64,000 nucleotides of DNA from Mesorhizobium sp. NZP2077. Its GTDB lineage: Bacteria; Pseudomonadota; Alphaproteobacteria; Rhizobiales; Rhizobiaceae. Shown piece after piece: positions 1-9,099 of the stretch (within the stretch, counting starts at the first letter, position 1; each line of letters starts with the position of its first letter). Under the pieces are notes generated by a model that was given only the letters and a program-made list of their open reading frames with translations, had not been told where the DNA came from and ran no database searches. The stretch lies in assembly GCF_013170805.1 (NCBI RefSeq), contig NZ_CP051293.1, forward strand, positions 1,990,001 to 2,054,000, in the 5' to 3' direction. The translations under genes and the position numbers were made by a program.

Positions 1-913
1 CCTTCATGGCGTAGTAGCGGTGCGAAAGGCGCGGATAGGCCTCGCGCACCGCGGTGGCGAGCGCATCGACGACGCCGCGCTCGACACGGTTGGCGAGATG
101 GCGTGAATCGGCGATGTCCTCGAAGCCGCGCCAACGGTCGGATATTTCCTTGTCCTTGGCCAGCGTGTTGGTGATCAGCGTGAAGGTGCGCAAATTCTTG
201 CGGAAGGTCGCGGCCAGCGCCTCGGAGGCGCGGCGGCGCACCTCGCCATCGGCATCCTGCAGGCGGTTGAGCGCCGGCTCCAGCGTCAGCTCCTCGCCAT
301 CGACGTCGAAGCGGAGGTCGGTCATCGTCTCGTCGAAAAGGCGGTTCCAGGCGCCGCGTCCGGTAATCGACTTCTCGTGGAAAAGCTGCTCGACTCGATC
401 CTCGAGCTGGTAGGGCTTGTCCATTCTGAGGTCGAGCACCCAGGGCCGATAGTGGCCGAAAGCGGAATCGCCGGCCAGTGCGCCTTCGATCGCGGCGTCC
501 TCGATCAGGTTCAGTTCGAGCGCGAAGAACAGAAGATGCGCGCTGGCGTCGGTCATCTTCTCCTGGATGTCGCCATAGAGCTTGGCGCGCTGCGGATCGG
601 CGGTGTTGCCGGCGTAGACCAGGCCGGCATAGGAGACGATGCGGCCGATCAGTTCCTCCAGCGCCTCGTAGGCGACCAGCGCCTCGCCAAGCTTGCCGGC
701 GCTGCCGCGCCCGGCCTCGGCGGCGAGCGTGCCCTTCCAGCGGCTCTCGAAAGCGATCGCGTCGGCGGCGGCCCTGGCGATGTCACGCTTCAGTTCCGGG
801 GCTTCCATGCCGGCATAGAGGTCGGCAAGGTTCCATTCCGGCAGATCGCCAAGCTCGGCCGCGCCCTGACCGGACGCTGGTGCCGCAAGCCGCCGACCAA
901 ACATCATGCGCAT
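1..913 (-). CDS. pepF: Oligoendopeptidase F (M3 family), N-terminal part only
   Basis: Cytoplasmic zinc metallopeptidase that degrades short oligopeptides. The window holds the first 304 codons; the rest, including the expected HExxH zinc motif, lies beyond base 1, so catalytic residues cannot be checked. The visible part has the typical all-helical M3B N-terminal domain, with text such as LPEWNLADLY near residue 25 and the stretch ELTLEPALNRLQDADGEVRR about two thirds along. The chosen start is the first of two close ATGs (MRMMFGRR). It is transcribed away from the sigma-54 regulator, leaving about 157 bases between the two genes. Family assignment rests on overall resemblance of the N-terminal region to PepF. 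Confidence 0.88.
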   Translation of the reverse strand, partial: MRMMFGRRLAAPASGQGAAELGDLPEWNLADLYAGMEAPELKRDIARAAADAIAFESRWKGTLAAEAGRGSAGKLGEALVAYEALEELIGRIVSYAGLVYAGNTADPQRAKLYGDIQEKMTDASAHLLFFALELNLIEDAAIEGALAGDSAFGHYRPWVLDLRMDKPYQLEDRVEQLFHEKSITGRGAWNRLFDETMTDLRFDVDGEELTLEPALNRLQDADGEVRRRASEALAATFRKNLRTFTLITNTLAKDKEISDRWRGFEDIADSRHLANRVERGVVDALATAVREAYPRLSHRYYAMK

Positions 914-1070
914 CGACAATACCTTTTTTTCATCAAGAAGAGAGAATTCAAGGGGAACAGAGAAGCCGGTCAAATCCTAAGCAATTCGTTCACCGGGTTT
1001 TTTGAAAGCTTATTTAGAACCCTGTGCCAAGATGATCCATCGGGATTTCGAGCGGGCAACTCATAAAGTC

Positions 1071-2606
1071 ATGACAGGTTCCATTCTCATAGTCGATGAC
1101 GATCCCGTGCAACGCCGGTTGCTCGAGGCGGCGGTCACACGCTTCGGCCACACGGCAATCGTCGTCGACGGCGGCGCCGCCGGCCTCGACGTGCTCGACG
1201 GATCCGGCGCCCGCGACGTCTCGGTGGTGATCCTCGACCTGGTCATGCCCGGTCTCGACGGCATCGGCGTGCTGAAGGCGATGCGCGAACGCGACATCAC
1301 CGTCCCGGTCATCGTCCAAACCGCCCAGGGCGGCATCGAAACCGTGGTTTCTGCGATGCGCCATGGCGCCTTCGATTTCGTCGTCAAGCCGGCTTCGCCC
1401 GACAGGCTGCAGGCGTCGATCGCCAATGCGCTCAAGGTCGAGGCGGTCGAGGGCGAGGTCAAGCGCACATCGCGCAAGCGCGGCGGGCTTTTGACCTTCA
1501 GGGACATGATCACCCACAGTCCGGCCATGGACAGGGTGATACGCCTCGGACAGAAAGCGGCCGCCTCCAACATCCCGATCCTGATCGAAGGCGAATCCGG
1601 CGTCGGCAAGGAACTGGTGGCGCGCGCCATCCAGGGCACCGGCGACCGCCGCTCGAAACCGTTCGTCACCGTCAATTGCGGCGCCATTCCCGACAATCTG
1701 GTCGAATCGATCCTGTTCGGGCACGAGAAGGGCTCGTTCACCGGCGCCACCGACAAGCACACCGGCAAGTTCGTCGAAGCGCATTCGGGTACGCTGTTCC
1801 TCGACGAGATCGGTGACCTGCCGCTCGACGTGCAGGTCAAGCTGCTGCGCGCCGTGCAGGACGGTGAGGTCGATCCGGTCGGCGGCCGCGCCACCGTCAG
1901 GGTCGACATCAGGCTGATTTCAGCGACGCACCGCAACCTCCTGCAGCAGGTCAAGGACGGCAAGTTCCGCGAGGACCTGTTCTACCGGCTGAATGTCTAC
2001 CCGATCTTCGTGCCGCCGCTACGCGACCGCCGCGACGACATCCCGCATCTGGTCACGCACTTCATGGAAAAGGTGGCGCCCGCCGACCCGCGCCACCGCC
2101 TGCAAGGCATTTCGGCTTCCGCCCTTGCCGTGCTGCAGGCCTATGACTGGCCCGGCAACATCAGGCAGCTCGAAAACGCCGTCTTCCGCGCCTCGGTGCT
2201 GTGTGACGGCGATGTGCTCGATGTCGATGACTTCCCGCAGATCCGGGCGCAGGTGGAAGGCACCATCAATCTCGAAACGGACGACACGGCACCGCACTTT
2301 TCATCGCCTCCAGGACCGCGCGATGAGGAGGCCCCGGACGGCGATACCACCCCGATGGCCGAGCCTGACCGGCTGGCCGTGCTTCAGCCCAGATTCGGTA
2401 CGTTGCGGGCGCTCGACGAACGCGGCAATGTGCGGGCGCTGGCCGATGTCGAACTCGAGATGATCAAGCTCGCCATCGATCATTATAACGGCCAGATGAG
2501 CGAAGTCGCGCGCCGCCTCGGCATCGGCCGTTCGACACTCTACCGCAAGCTCAAGGAATATGGCATCGACCCGGAGACCGGCCGCGTCGACCGGCTCGCC
2601 TCCTAA
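1071..2606 (+). CDS. Sigma-54-dependent response regulator (REC, AAA+, Fis-type HTH)
   Basis: NtrC-class activator, 511 aa. Domains in order: receiver (about 1-120, acidic pocket in LIVDDD, phospho-acceptor Asp56 in VILDLVMPG, Lys105 in VVKP); AAA+ domain with Walker A GESGVGKE near 173-180 and the sigma-54 contact loop at about 221-226, which reads GSFTGA instead of GAFTGA; C-terminal Fis-like HTH (MSEVARRLGIGRSTLYRKLKEYGI). The start at 1071 puts IVDDD at the usual distance from the N-terminus; in-frame starts at 1002 and 1032 would add an unneeded extension. No sensor kinase is adjacent, so the signal is unknown. Several rhizobial and Caulobacter regulators share this architecture, so no gene name is given. 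Confidence 0.92.
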   Translation: MTGSILIVDDDPVQRRLLEAAVTRFGHTAIVVDGGAAGLDVLDGSGARDVSVVILDLVMPGLDGIGVLKAMRERDITVPVIVQTAQGGIETVVSAMRHGAFDFVVKPASPDRLQASIANALKVEAVEGEVKRTSRKRGGLLTFRDMITHSPAMDRVIRLGQKAAASNIPILIEGESGVGKELVARAIQGTGDRRSKPFVTVNCGAIPDNLVESILFGHEKGSFTGATDKHTGKFVEAHSGTLFLDEIGDLPLDVQVKLLRAVQDGEVDPVGGRATVRVDIRLISATHRNLLQQVKDGKFREDLFYRLNVYPIFVPPLRDRRDDIPHLVTHFMEKVAPADPRHRLQGISASALAVLQAYDWPGNIRQLENAVFRASVLCDGDVLDVDDFPQIRAQVEGTINLETDDTAPHFSSPPGPRDEEAPDGDTTPMAEPDRLAVLQPRFGTLRALDERGNVRALADVELEMIKLAIDHYNGQMSEVARRLGIGRSTLYRKLKEYGIDPETGRVDRLAS

Positions 2607-3039
2607 GTGTGTTGATATTCAGGTGAGGCTGCCTGCAAATGGCAGCTTTCTACGCTTCTCGACACACCTTGAAGCGCATCGCGTCACGCGCTCCCAGGTC
2701 TTTGTTTGCTGCATGTCCTTCGCCAAAACCGAGGTCGCTTTCGGACGACATGCATTGGACGTAAGGCCGGGACCAGCTTGCAATGCAAGATTTGGCCCCT
2801 GTATCGGGGTTTCGGCTGGAATATGGCGCGCCTGTGGACAGCTCTGTTCACGCATTAAGGCTAACGGTAACAGAACGTGTTCGGCCGAAGCCGGAATCCT
2901 GATCTAAACCAGCGGTTTACCAAGAAACCTTGTGAACATTTTTTGACGGGATATCGCCATGGTGTTACCGCATTTCGGCTTCAATAAGCGATGATTAACC
3001 ATTAGGATCGATATTCGGATGTGAAAACGACACATCCGT
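2607..3039. other. 433-base intergenic region
   Basis: No convincing gene. The left part holds one copy of a dispersed repeat (listed separately). The right part, about 2850-3039, is AT-richer (aaacc, tttttg and gattaacc stretches) and probably contains the promoter of the downstream peptidase gene, but I could not assign boxes with confidence. Confidence 0.6.
2671..2753 (-). repeat. RIME-like dispersed intergenic repeat, copy A
   Basis: Read on the minus strand this segment matches 15878-15961 on the plus strand along its whole length, with mismatches and small gaps. Shared landmarks in order are GC(A/G)TGTC, CGGTTTTG, TGCA-ACAA and GAGCGCGT. The two copies are about 13 kb apart, both between genes, and both contain partial internal dyads. 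This is typical of short mobile intergenic elements of rhizobia. Copy number in the genome cannot be seen here. Confidence 0.6.
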
Positions 3040-4980
3040 TTGGGCAAATCCGGGGACAAACGGCAGCCTGCAAGGCCTTTTGATTTGAACAGAATCGAAC
3101 GACTCACAAACGGGCGTCATCATCATCTGAGCGTCTGGCCGAGATGGCTGGCAGCGATGATCGTCGCTTTTGGTTTTGTTGCCGCGGCCGCCACCGGCGC
3201 CCAGGCCGAAGTTCGTTCGCTGAAGCTCTACCACCTCCACACGCACGAAAAGGCGGAGATCGTCTACAAGCGCAATGGCCGCTACGATCCGGAGGGCCTG
3301 CGCAAGATCAACATCATCCTGCGCGACTGGCGCCGCAACGAGCCGACCAAGATGGATCCGCGCCTGCTGGACCTGGTCTGGGAGGCATATCGCCAAAGCG
3401 GCGCCACCGACTATATCCAGGTCGTGTGCGGCTACCGTTCGCCGTCGACCAACTCGATGCTGCGCAGCCGCAGCCGAGGTGTTGCCGAGAAGAGCCAGCA
3501 CATGCTCGGCAAGGCGATGGATTTCTACATCCCCGGCGTGCCGCTGAAGAAGTTGCGCAACATCGGCCTCAAGATGCAGGGCGGTGGCGTCGGCTACTAT
3601 CCGACCTCCGGTTCGCCGTTCGTGCATATGGATGTCGGTAATGTGCGCCACTGGCCCGGCATCAGCCGCCAGGAACTGGTCAGCCTGTTCCCCAACGGCA
3701 AGACGCTGCATGTGCCGAGCGACGGCCGGCCGCTGCCCGGCTATGAACAGGCGCTCGCCTCCTACAAGTCCCGCAAGGGCTCCGGCACACCCAACATCGA
3801 ACTGGCCAGCGCCGGTGGCGGCAGCAAGAAATCCGGCGGGTTCCTCTCTGCCTTCTTCGGCGGTGGCGGCGACGACGAGGCCGACGACAGCGCCGATGTC
3901 GAGACCGCCTCGGCTGCTCCCGCGCCCAAGCCGAGAAACCTGAAGCCGACTGCTGCCGCCAAGAGCAGCAACCTGCCGGGCATTGCCATCGTCGCGCCTG
4001 ACAAAGCGCAGCGCGCCAACATTCCGCAGATTGCCGACGAGCAGGCTCCGGAACCGGAACAGGATACGCCGGAAACGATCATTGCCGCGCTGCCGGCCAA
4101 GGAAATTCCAGTGCCCGATTTCGCGCCGCGGCCGAAGGTCGATGTCGGCGCGCAGCCTGAGAATGTTCCGTTCGCCATGGCGGACGCGACGGCGACCACC
4201 GAACAGGCCGTGGCGACCGCGCAGGCGCCGGCGAACATGCCTTTCAGCAAGGCTGACCCTGCCGCGGCATCGGCTGCTGCTGCCGCCGATCCGACGCAGG
4301 TTACCGTCAACAACATCCCGTTGCCAACATGGCGTCCCGAACGCACGCTGCCGGCGGAACTCGCACCGCCGCCCAGCAAGGATGTGTTGATGGCGCTGGC
4401 GGATACGGCCGAACAGGGCAGCACCGCGACCGATGCGTTCTCGGTTCTGCCTTCGGCGCGGCCTGAGCCGGCCAAGCCGGACGCCGTCAAGGCCGTGCTC
4501 GACGACGCCAACGCCCAAGTCAGCGCCCAAGCCGGCAATGCCGACGAATATCAGGTTGCATCGCTGGCCGAAGAACCGCGCTCGGCTTTCAACGATCCGT
4601 CTTACGTCGATGTCGCAACGCCGCGCCAGGCAGTTGCCGCCCGTCCGGCTGGTTCCGATCCGGCCGCCGCGATCGGCGCCGGCGTGAAGACGACCCGCAA
4701 GGAAGCCAGGGCCACCGCCCGCGACCAGAAGCCCGGCCCCAGGGCCATGGTGGTTGCCGCGGCACCCCAGGCCGCCCGCTGGGCGCTGACCAGCGGCGAC
4801 AAAGTCGCCACCGTTTCGAGCGCGACGACGGCGCCGGGCTACGCCTACAATATCGTGCATACGCCGCCGAGCGAGGTCTATACGGCCGGCTTCCAGCCGA
4901 GCAACGAAGTGGCTGACGTCAATCGCTTCACCGGCAATGCCGTCAAGTTCATGTCGGTCGCCCGCTTCCAGACGAAGTAA
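3040..4980 (+). CDS. DUF882 / M15-type periplasmic murein peptidase with long Ala/Pro-rich tail
   Basis: Probable envelope-anchored or exported D,D- or L,D-peptidase-like protein, 646 aa. A hydrophobic segment (about 34-56, ending AQA) acts as signal or anchor. The DUF882 domain (about 57-225) carries the M15 zinc-ligand pattern: His154 and Asp161 in SQHMLGKAMDFYIPG, and His196 in SPFVHMDVG. From about 245 to 646 the protein is low-complexity, rich in Ala, Pro, Asp and Glu, and probably spans the periplasm or contacts the wall. The start is uncertain: 3040 is a TTG, another in-frame TTG lies at 3085, and either leaves the signal segment intact. A terminator follows directly. Substrate is not known from sequence. 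Confidence 0.82.
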   Translation: MGKSGDKRQPARPFDLNRIERLTNGRHHHLSVWPRWLAAMIVAFGFVAAAATGAQAEVRSLKLYHLHTHEKAEIVYKRNGRYDPEGLRKINIILRDWRRNEPTKMDPRLLDLVWEAYRQSGATDYIQVVCGYRSPSTNSMLRSRSRGVAEKSQHMLGKAMDFYIPGVPLKKLRNIGLKMQGGGVGYYPTSGSPFVHMDVGNVRHWPGISRQELVSLFPNGKTLHVPSDGRPLPGYEQALASYKSRKGSGTPNIELASAGGGSKKSGGFLSAFFGGGGDDEADDSADVETASAAPAPKPRNLKPTAAAKSSNLPGIAIVAPDKAQRANIPQIADEQAPEPEQDTPETIIAALPAKEIPVPDFAPRPKVDVGAQPENVPFAMADATATTEQAVATAQAPANMPFSKADPAAASAAAAADPTQVTVNNIPLPTWRPERTLPAELAPPPSKDVLMALADTAEQGSTATDAFSVLPSARPEPAKPDAVKAVLDDANAQVSAQAGNADEYQVASLAEEPRSAFNDPSYVDVATPRQAVAARPAGSDPAAAIGAGVKTTRKEARATARDQKPGPRAMVVAAAPQAARWALTSGDKVATVSSATTAPGYAYNIVHTPPSEVYTAGFQPSNEVADVNRFTGNAVKFMSVARFQTK

Positions 4981-5003
4981 CCGCCTAGCCAGAGATAACA
5001 GAA

Positions 5004-5032
5004 GCCGCGCTGGGCAACCGGCGCGGCTTTTT
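5004..5032 (+). terminator. Rho-independent terminator after the M15-type peptidase gene
   Basis: Stem of seven G/C pairs (GCCGCGC with GCGCGGC) around a ten-base loop, followed by five T. It begins 23 bases after the stop codon of the upstream gene. Confidence 0.8.
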
Positions 5033-5162
5033 GCTGCCCAAAGGCACGATGGAAATGGCGCCGCTATCTCTGCAAGATCACGCGCGGCTGAACTTCTAGT
5101 GATGCCGGAACAGCTTGCCGATGTTCGGGTCGGTGTCAGTAAGTTCAAACCCGGGGATATCC

Positions 5163-5335
5163 ATGAAGAACATTCTATTGGCATCGGTCATTGCGCTGGC
5201 AACCGCTTCGGGGGCAATTTGCTCCCACACAGGCTGAGACCGTTGTCGTCAAGACCGACAATCATATGCACCAGGGTGGTCACGACCTGGAAGCACCATC
5301 ACAAGGTGACCAAAGAGGTCAAGGTCTGCAACTGA
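5163..5335 (+). pseudogene. Frameshifted small exported His/Lys-rich protein gene
   Basis: The ATG at 5163 opens a clear signal peptide (MKNILLASVIALATASGA) that hits a stop after 24 codons. The reading continues sensibly in the next frame from about 5218 (FAPTQAETVVVKTDNHMH) and then in the third frame from about 5270 to the stop at 5333-5335 (VTTWKHHHKVTKEVKVCN). Each shift is what one extra base would cause: one in the gcaattt run, one in the gggtggtc run. The joined product would be about 56 aa, a small secreted basic peptide of a kind I associate with rhizobial genomes. Either a recent pseudogene or two sequencing errors; a terminator follows. Confidence 0.6.
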
Positions 5336-5360
5336 TCAGTCAAAGTTGAATGTGAAAAGA

Positions 5361-5389
5361 CCCGGTCAGCGGAAGCTGGCCGGGTTTTT
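5361..5389. terminator. Bidirectional terminator between convergent genes
   Basis: Ten-pair stem (CCCGGTCAGC with GCTGGCCGGG, one G-T pair) with a four-base loop, T5 on the right and an A-rich left flank. It separates the small frameshifted gene (plus) from eda (minus) and could serve both. Confidence 0.75.
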
Positions 5390-5406
5390 GTGTGCGCGTG
5401 GCAACG

Positions 5407-6045
5407 CTATTTCCCGAGCTGGCTGGCAGCGCGGGCGAGGGCTTCGATTTCGTCCCACTTGCCGGCCTTGACCATGTCGTCGGGCGCGACCCAGGAACCG
5501 CCGACGCAGATGACGTTGGACAGGCTGAGGTAGTCGGCGGCATTCTTGCCGGTGATGCCGCCGGTCGGGCAGAATTTGACATCGGCCAGCGGCGAGGCGA
5601 AGGCCTTCAGCGAGGCGATGCCGCCGGACTGCTCGGCCGGGAAGAATTTCAGGAAGCGCAGGCCCGCCTCGCGCGCGGCCATGATCTCGCCGGGCGTGAT
5701 GGCACCGGGCAACAGCGGAACTTCGCTATCGGCAGCGGCGGCCAGAAGCTCGCGTGTGATGCCGGGGCTGACGATGAAGCGCGAGCCGGCGCTGGCCGCC
5801 TCGTCGAACTGCTTGGCGTCCAGAATGGTGCCTGCGCCGACAATTGCTTCCTCGACTTCGGCCGCCACGCGCCGGATCGCTTCCAACGCATCGGCGGTCC
5901 GCAGCGTGATCTCGATCGCCGGCAGGCCGCCGCGCGCCAGGGCGCGGGCCAACGGCACCGCATTGGCGACATCGGTGATCTTCAGCACCGGGATGACCGG
6001 CTGGCTGTTGATGAGCGACAGGAGTTTTTCGGTCTTGCTGGTCAT
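5407..6045 (-). CDS. eda: 2-dehydro-3-deoxy-6-phosphogluconate (KDPG) aldolase
   Basis: Splits KDPG to pyruvate and glyceraldehyde 3-phosphate, the last step of the Entner-Doudoroff pathway, in the cytoplasm. 212 aa, normal for the family. Key residues visible: Glu45 in IEITLRT, the Schiff-base Lys133 in FLKFFPAE, and the phosphate-binding text PTGGIT. The start at 6045 (MTSKTEK) is preceded by GGAGAGAC at good spacing; an ATG four codons upstream overlaps that ribosome site and is less likely. It stands alone, without edd or zwf beside it. Confidence 0.95.
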   Translation of the reverse strand: MTSKTEKLLSLINSQPVIPVLKITDVANAVPLARALARGGLPAIEITLRTADALEAIRRVAAEVEEAIVGAGTILDAKQFDEAASAGSRFIVSPGITRELLAAAADSEVPLLPGAITPGEIMAAREAGLRFLKFFPAEQSGGIASLKAFASPLADVKFCPTGGITGKNAADYLSLSNVICVGGSWVAPDDMVKAGKWDEIEALARAASQLGK

Positions 6046-6234
6046 CTGTCTCTCCATACCAAGGGGAATTTCAACCGATTAGCAGACGGGTGTTTGCCTG
6101 TCCACGAAACCGGTCGCGTCGCGTTGTCACGCGCCGTGCGACAGCTTACGGGCTCTTCGCCGACAGGGCCATGACAGGCACCGAGGCTCGTTTCGCCTTG
6201 AATCGGCTTTTACGAGCGTCTAGTTGCTCTGGCA

Positions 6235-7164
6235 ATGACACAGTCCGCTCCATTCCAGCCCGTTCGCGTCGCCGCGCTCTACCGGTTTGCCCGGCTCGAC
6301 GCCTTCGAGACGCTGCGCGCGCCGCTCGCGGCCTTCTGCTGCGGACGCGGCATCAAGGGCACGCTGCTTCTGGCGCATGAAGGCATCAACGGCACCGTCG
6401 CCGGCAGCGAAGCAGCGATCGCCGAACTCATCGACTATATCGAAGCCGTCGACGGCCTGGCGGGCCTCGAGGTCAAGTACAGCGCAGCAGCGGACATGCC
6501 GTTCCACCGCATGAAGGTGCGGCTGAAACGCGAGATCGTCACCATGGGTGTTAGGGATATCGACCCGGCGACAACCGCCGGCACCTATGTCGTGCCCGCC
6601 GACTGGAACGCACTGATTTCGCAGCCCGACACGATCGTCATCGACACGCGCAACGCTTACGAGGTGTCGATCGGCACCTTCAAGGGCGCGGTCGATCCGG
6701 CGACCACGAGCTTTCGCGAGTTCCCGGCCTGGGTGGAAGCGCACCGGTCGGAACTCGAAGGCCGCAAGGTGGCGATGTTCTGCACCGGCGGCATTCGCTG
6801 CGAAAAGGCGACGGCTTACGTCAAGTCGCTCGGCTTCGAGGACGTGTTCCATCTCAAGGGCGGCATCCTCAAATACCTGGAGGAAGTTCCGGCCGAACAG
6901 AGCCTGTGGCAAGGCGAGTGCTTCGTCTTCGACGAGCGGGTTTCGGTGTCGCACGGCCTTGCCGAGGGCGATGCGGAACTGTGCCGCGCCTGCCGCCATC
7001 CGCTGACGGCGAGCGAGCTGGCGTCGCCGAAATATGCCGCCGGCGTCTCTTGCCCGCATTGTTTCGATGCCCGTACCGACGAGGACCGTCAGCGCTATGC
7101 CGAGCGCCAGCGGCAGGTCGAACTCGCTGAGGCGCGGGGCAAGGGGCCTCATATCGGGTCCTGA
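6235..7164 (+). CDS. trhO: tRNA uridine(34) hydroxylase, rhodanese family (TrhO/YceA)
   Basis: Oxygen-dependent enzyme that forms 5-hydroxyuridine at position 34 of certain tRNAs. 309 aa. An N-terminal acylphosphatase-like region (about 10-105) precedes a rhodanese domain (about 125-220) with catalytic Cys183 in the loop [10 protein letters not shown], the signature of the YceA/TrhO group. A C-terminal Cys-containing tail (CRACRHP and CPHC) is the usual extension in this family. ATG start at 6235. Single gene, 69 bases before the next hairpin-free gap to the DUF533 gene, probably transcribed on its own. Confidence 0.93.
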   Translation: MTQSAPFQPVRVAALYRFARLDAFETLRAPLAAFCCGRGIKGTLLLAHEGINGTVAGSEAAIAELIDYIEAVDGLAGLEVKYSAAADMPFHRMKVRLKREIVTMGVRDIDPATTAGTYVVPADWNALISQPDTIVIDTRNAYEVSIGTFKGAVDPATTSFREFPAWVEAHRSELEGRKVAMFCTGGIRCEKATAYVKSLGFEDVFHLKGGILKYLEEVPAEQSLWQGECFVFDERVSVSHGLAEGDAELCRACRHPLTASELASPKYAAGVSCPHCFDARTDEDRQRYAERQRQVELAEARGKGPHIGS

Positions 7165-7282
7165 TCAAGGCATCGGAGCCGCGGCAAAGCGGCGGCCTGT
7201 CATTGCAATGTCAAGTTTTGGGACCTACGTCTTCGGCGTTCGAAACCAGCCCGTTCGGCCGGGCATATGCTGGAGGCACTGA

Positions 7283-8023
7283 ATGTTCGATCCCAAGAAG
7301 CTTCTCGACGATCTGCTCGGCTCGCAAATTCCCGGCACCAGCGGCACCGTCCGCGACAAGGCTGGACAAGCGGTGCAGATGGCCAAGGACAATCCGCTGG
7401 CCGCCGGTGCGCTCGCGGCGGTGCTGCTTGGAACAGGTGCCGGCCGCGAAGTGACCGGTGCCGCGGTGAAGCTCGGTGGGTTGGCCGCGATCGGCGGCCT
7501 CGCCTACAAGGCCTACCAGAACTACAAGGCCGGCAATGCGCCGGAACAGGCGCCCGCCGCCGGCGAGCCGGAATTGCTGCCGCCGCCCAAGGACACCGCC
7601 TTCCACCCGTCACAGGCGCCGCAGGGCGAGGACGAGTTCACGATGACGCTCGTTCGCGCGATGATCTCGGCGGCCAAGGCCGATGGCCATGTCGACGACG
7701 AGGAGCGCAAGAAGATCGCCGGCAAGCTCAGCCTTTCGGGGATCGGTACCGATGCCGAGAAATTCCTGATGGCCGAGCTGGAAAGCCCGCTCAATCTCGA
7801 CACGCTGGTGGCGGGTGCTCACACCGACGCGCAGAAGCTCGAACTCTATACGGCATCACGCCTCACCATCGATCCCGACACACGCGCCGAACGCGGCTAT
7901 CTCGACCTGCTTGCCGGCCGGCTCGGCCTGCCGGATGCGCTGGTCGATCATGTCGAGGCGACGGTTTCGGCGGCCAAGGGTCCTGCTACAAAGACCGGGA
8001 CTTCGCCCAATCCGCGCTGGTAA
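7283..8023 (+). CDS. DUF533 / TerB-like inner-membrane-associated protein (YebE type)
   Basis: 246 aa. The N-terminal 60 residues include a small Gly/Ala-rich hydrophobic stretch (about 40-75, GALAAVLLGTGAG and LGGLAAIGGLAYKAYQNYKAG). The C-terminal half (about 115-235) is an all-helical TerB-like fold with an acidic start (MISAAKADGHVDDEER). Function is unknown in the family; membership is clear from the layout FDPKKLLDDLLG, Gly-rich segment, helical domain. The start is supported by GGAGG seven bases before the ATG. A terminator lies about 110 bases past the stop. Confidence 0.85.
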   Translation: MFDPKKLLDDLLGSQIPGTSGTVRDKAGQAVQMAKDNPLAAGALAAVLLGTGAGREVTGAAVKLGGLAAIGGLAYKAYQNYKAGNAPEQAPAAGEPELLPPPKDTAFHPSQAPQGEDEFTMTLVRAMISAAKADGHVDDEERKKIAGKLSLSGIGTDAEKFLMAELESPLNLDTLVAGAHTDAQKLELYTASRLTIDPDTRAERGYLDLLAGRLGLPDALVDHVEATVSAAKGPATKTGTSPNPRW

Positions 8024-8134
8024 GGTCAGATCGGGACAGGCCGCCTTTCCGGCGTTAACTTTTCGTTAACTCAGGAAGCGCATCATTCTACACAGTCGGA
8101 TCGGCTTTTCCTCCTCCCAAGCCCGGTTCAGATC

Positions 8135-8162
8135 AGGGCGGTCGCCAATGACCGCCCTTTTT
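8135..8162 (+). terminator. Rho-independent terminator downstream of the DUF533 gene
   Basis: AGGGCGGT pairs with ACCGCCCT around an eight-base loop, followed by a run of five T. The rest of the 296-base gap before the SDR gene shows no gene. Confidence 0.8.
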
Positions 8163-8319
8163 GTCGGCCCTTGTCAGGGCTCCCCCAAAAACTGATCCAG
8201 CTTTTCAGGATCACGGCCCGACGGCCGGCTTGCCATAGCTACCGTCATTTGCGATGCCTTCTTCCCGAGCCTAATCCCAAAAATAAGTTAGGCACGCGCG
8301 GCGCTGCCGGAGGATAGAT

Positions 8320-9075
8320 ATGACCGAGCAAAAAACCGCCATTGTCACCGGCGCCGGCACGGGTATCGGCAAGAGCGTTGCCACAGCGCTGCTCAAGCAC
8401 GGCTGGAACACGGTGTTCTGCGGCCGCCGCAAGGCGGTGCTGGATGCCGCGATCGCCGACGCCGGGAAGACGGATGCCAAGGCATTGGCGGTCGCCTGCG
8501 ACATCAGCAAGGCCGGTGAGGTCGAGGATCTGTTCGAGACGGTGGCGGAAGCCTTCGGCCGCGTCGACCTGCTCTTCAACAATGCCGGCATGGGATACAA
8601 GTCGACGCCGATCGACGAGATCCCGGTCGAGGTGTGGAACGATATCGTCGGCGTCAATCTCACCGGTTCGTTCCTGTGCGCCCGGGCAGCCTTCGGCGCC
8701 ATGCGCAAGCAGCGGCCGATGGGTGGCCGCATCATCAACAACGGCTCGGTGTCGGCCTATGCGCCGCGCCCCGGCTCGGTGCCCTATACGGCGACCAAGC
8801 ATGCCATTACGGGGCTGACCAAGACGTTGGCGCTCGACGGCCGCCCCTACGACATCGCTTGCGGCCAGATCGACATCGGCAACGCGCTGACCGATATGGC
8901 GCAGCCGATGACCGTCGGCGTACCGCAGGCCAATGGCTCGATATCAGCCGAAGCGGTGATGGATGTCCAGCGCGTCGCCGATGCCGTCGTCCACATGGCC
9001 AGCCTGCCGCTCGGCGCCAATGTGCTGTTCATGACCGTGATGGCGACCAAGATGCCGTTCGTGGGACGTGGGTGA
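8320..9075 (+). CDS. Short-chain dehydrogenase/reductase (SDR)
   Basis: NAD(P)-dependent oxidoreductase, 251 aa, classical SDR. Visible: the coenzyme motif TGAGTGIGKS (10-19), the structural NNAG (87-90), and catalytic Ser143, Tyr156 and Lys160 (YTATK). CGRR near residue 34 in place of an acidic residue suggests a preference for NADP, which is inference. GGAGG-type ribosome site (CCGGAGGATAGAT) before the ATG. Substrate cannot be told; the next gene is convergent and unrelated. Confidence 0.9.
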   Translation: MTEQKTAIVTGAGTGIGKSVATALLKHGWNTVFCGRRKAVLDAAIADAGKTDAKALAVACDISKAGEVEDLFETVAEAFGRVDLLFNNAGMGYKSTPIDEIPVEVWNDIVGVNLTGSFLCARAAFGAMRKQRPMGGRIINNGSVSAYAPRPGSVPYTATKHAITGLTKTLALDGRPYDIACGQIDIGNALTDMAQPMTVGVPQANGSISAEAVMDVQRVADAVVHMASLPLGANVLFMTVMATKMPFVGRG

Positions 9076-9099
9076 GCGGCGGGTTCTGGCGCCGCCAGT

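Noticed and set aside
1002..1070. 23-codon N-terminal extension of the sigma-54 regulator
   Set aside because: The receiver domain starts at the ATG at 1071; the extension has no homology to family N-termini and no ribosome site.
2995..5184. 729-aa open frame on the minus strand
   Set aside because: Antisense to the DUF882 peptidase; Arg/Gly-rich low-complexity text, no domain, whereas the plus frame has zinc-ligand motifs.
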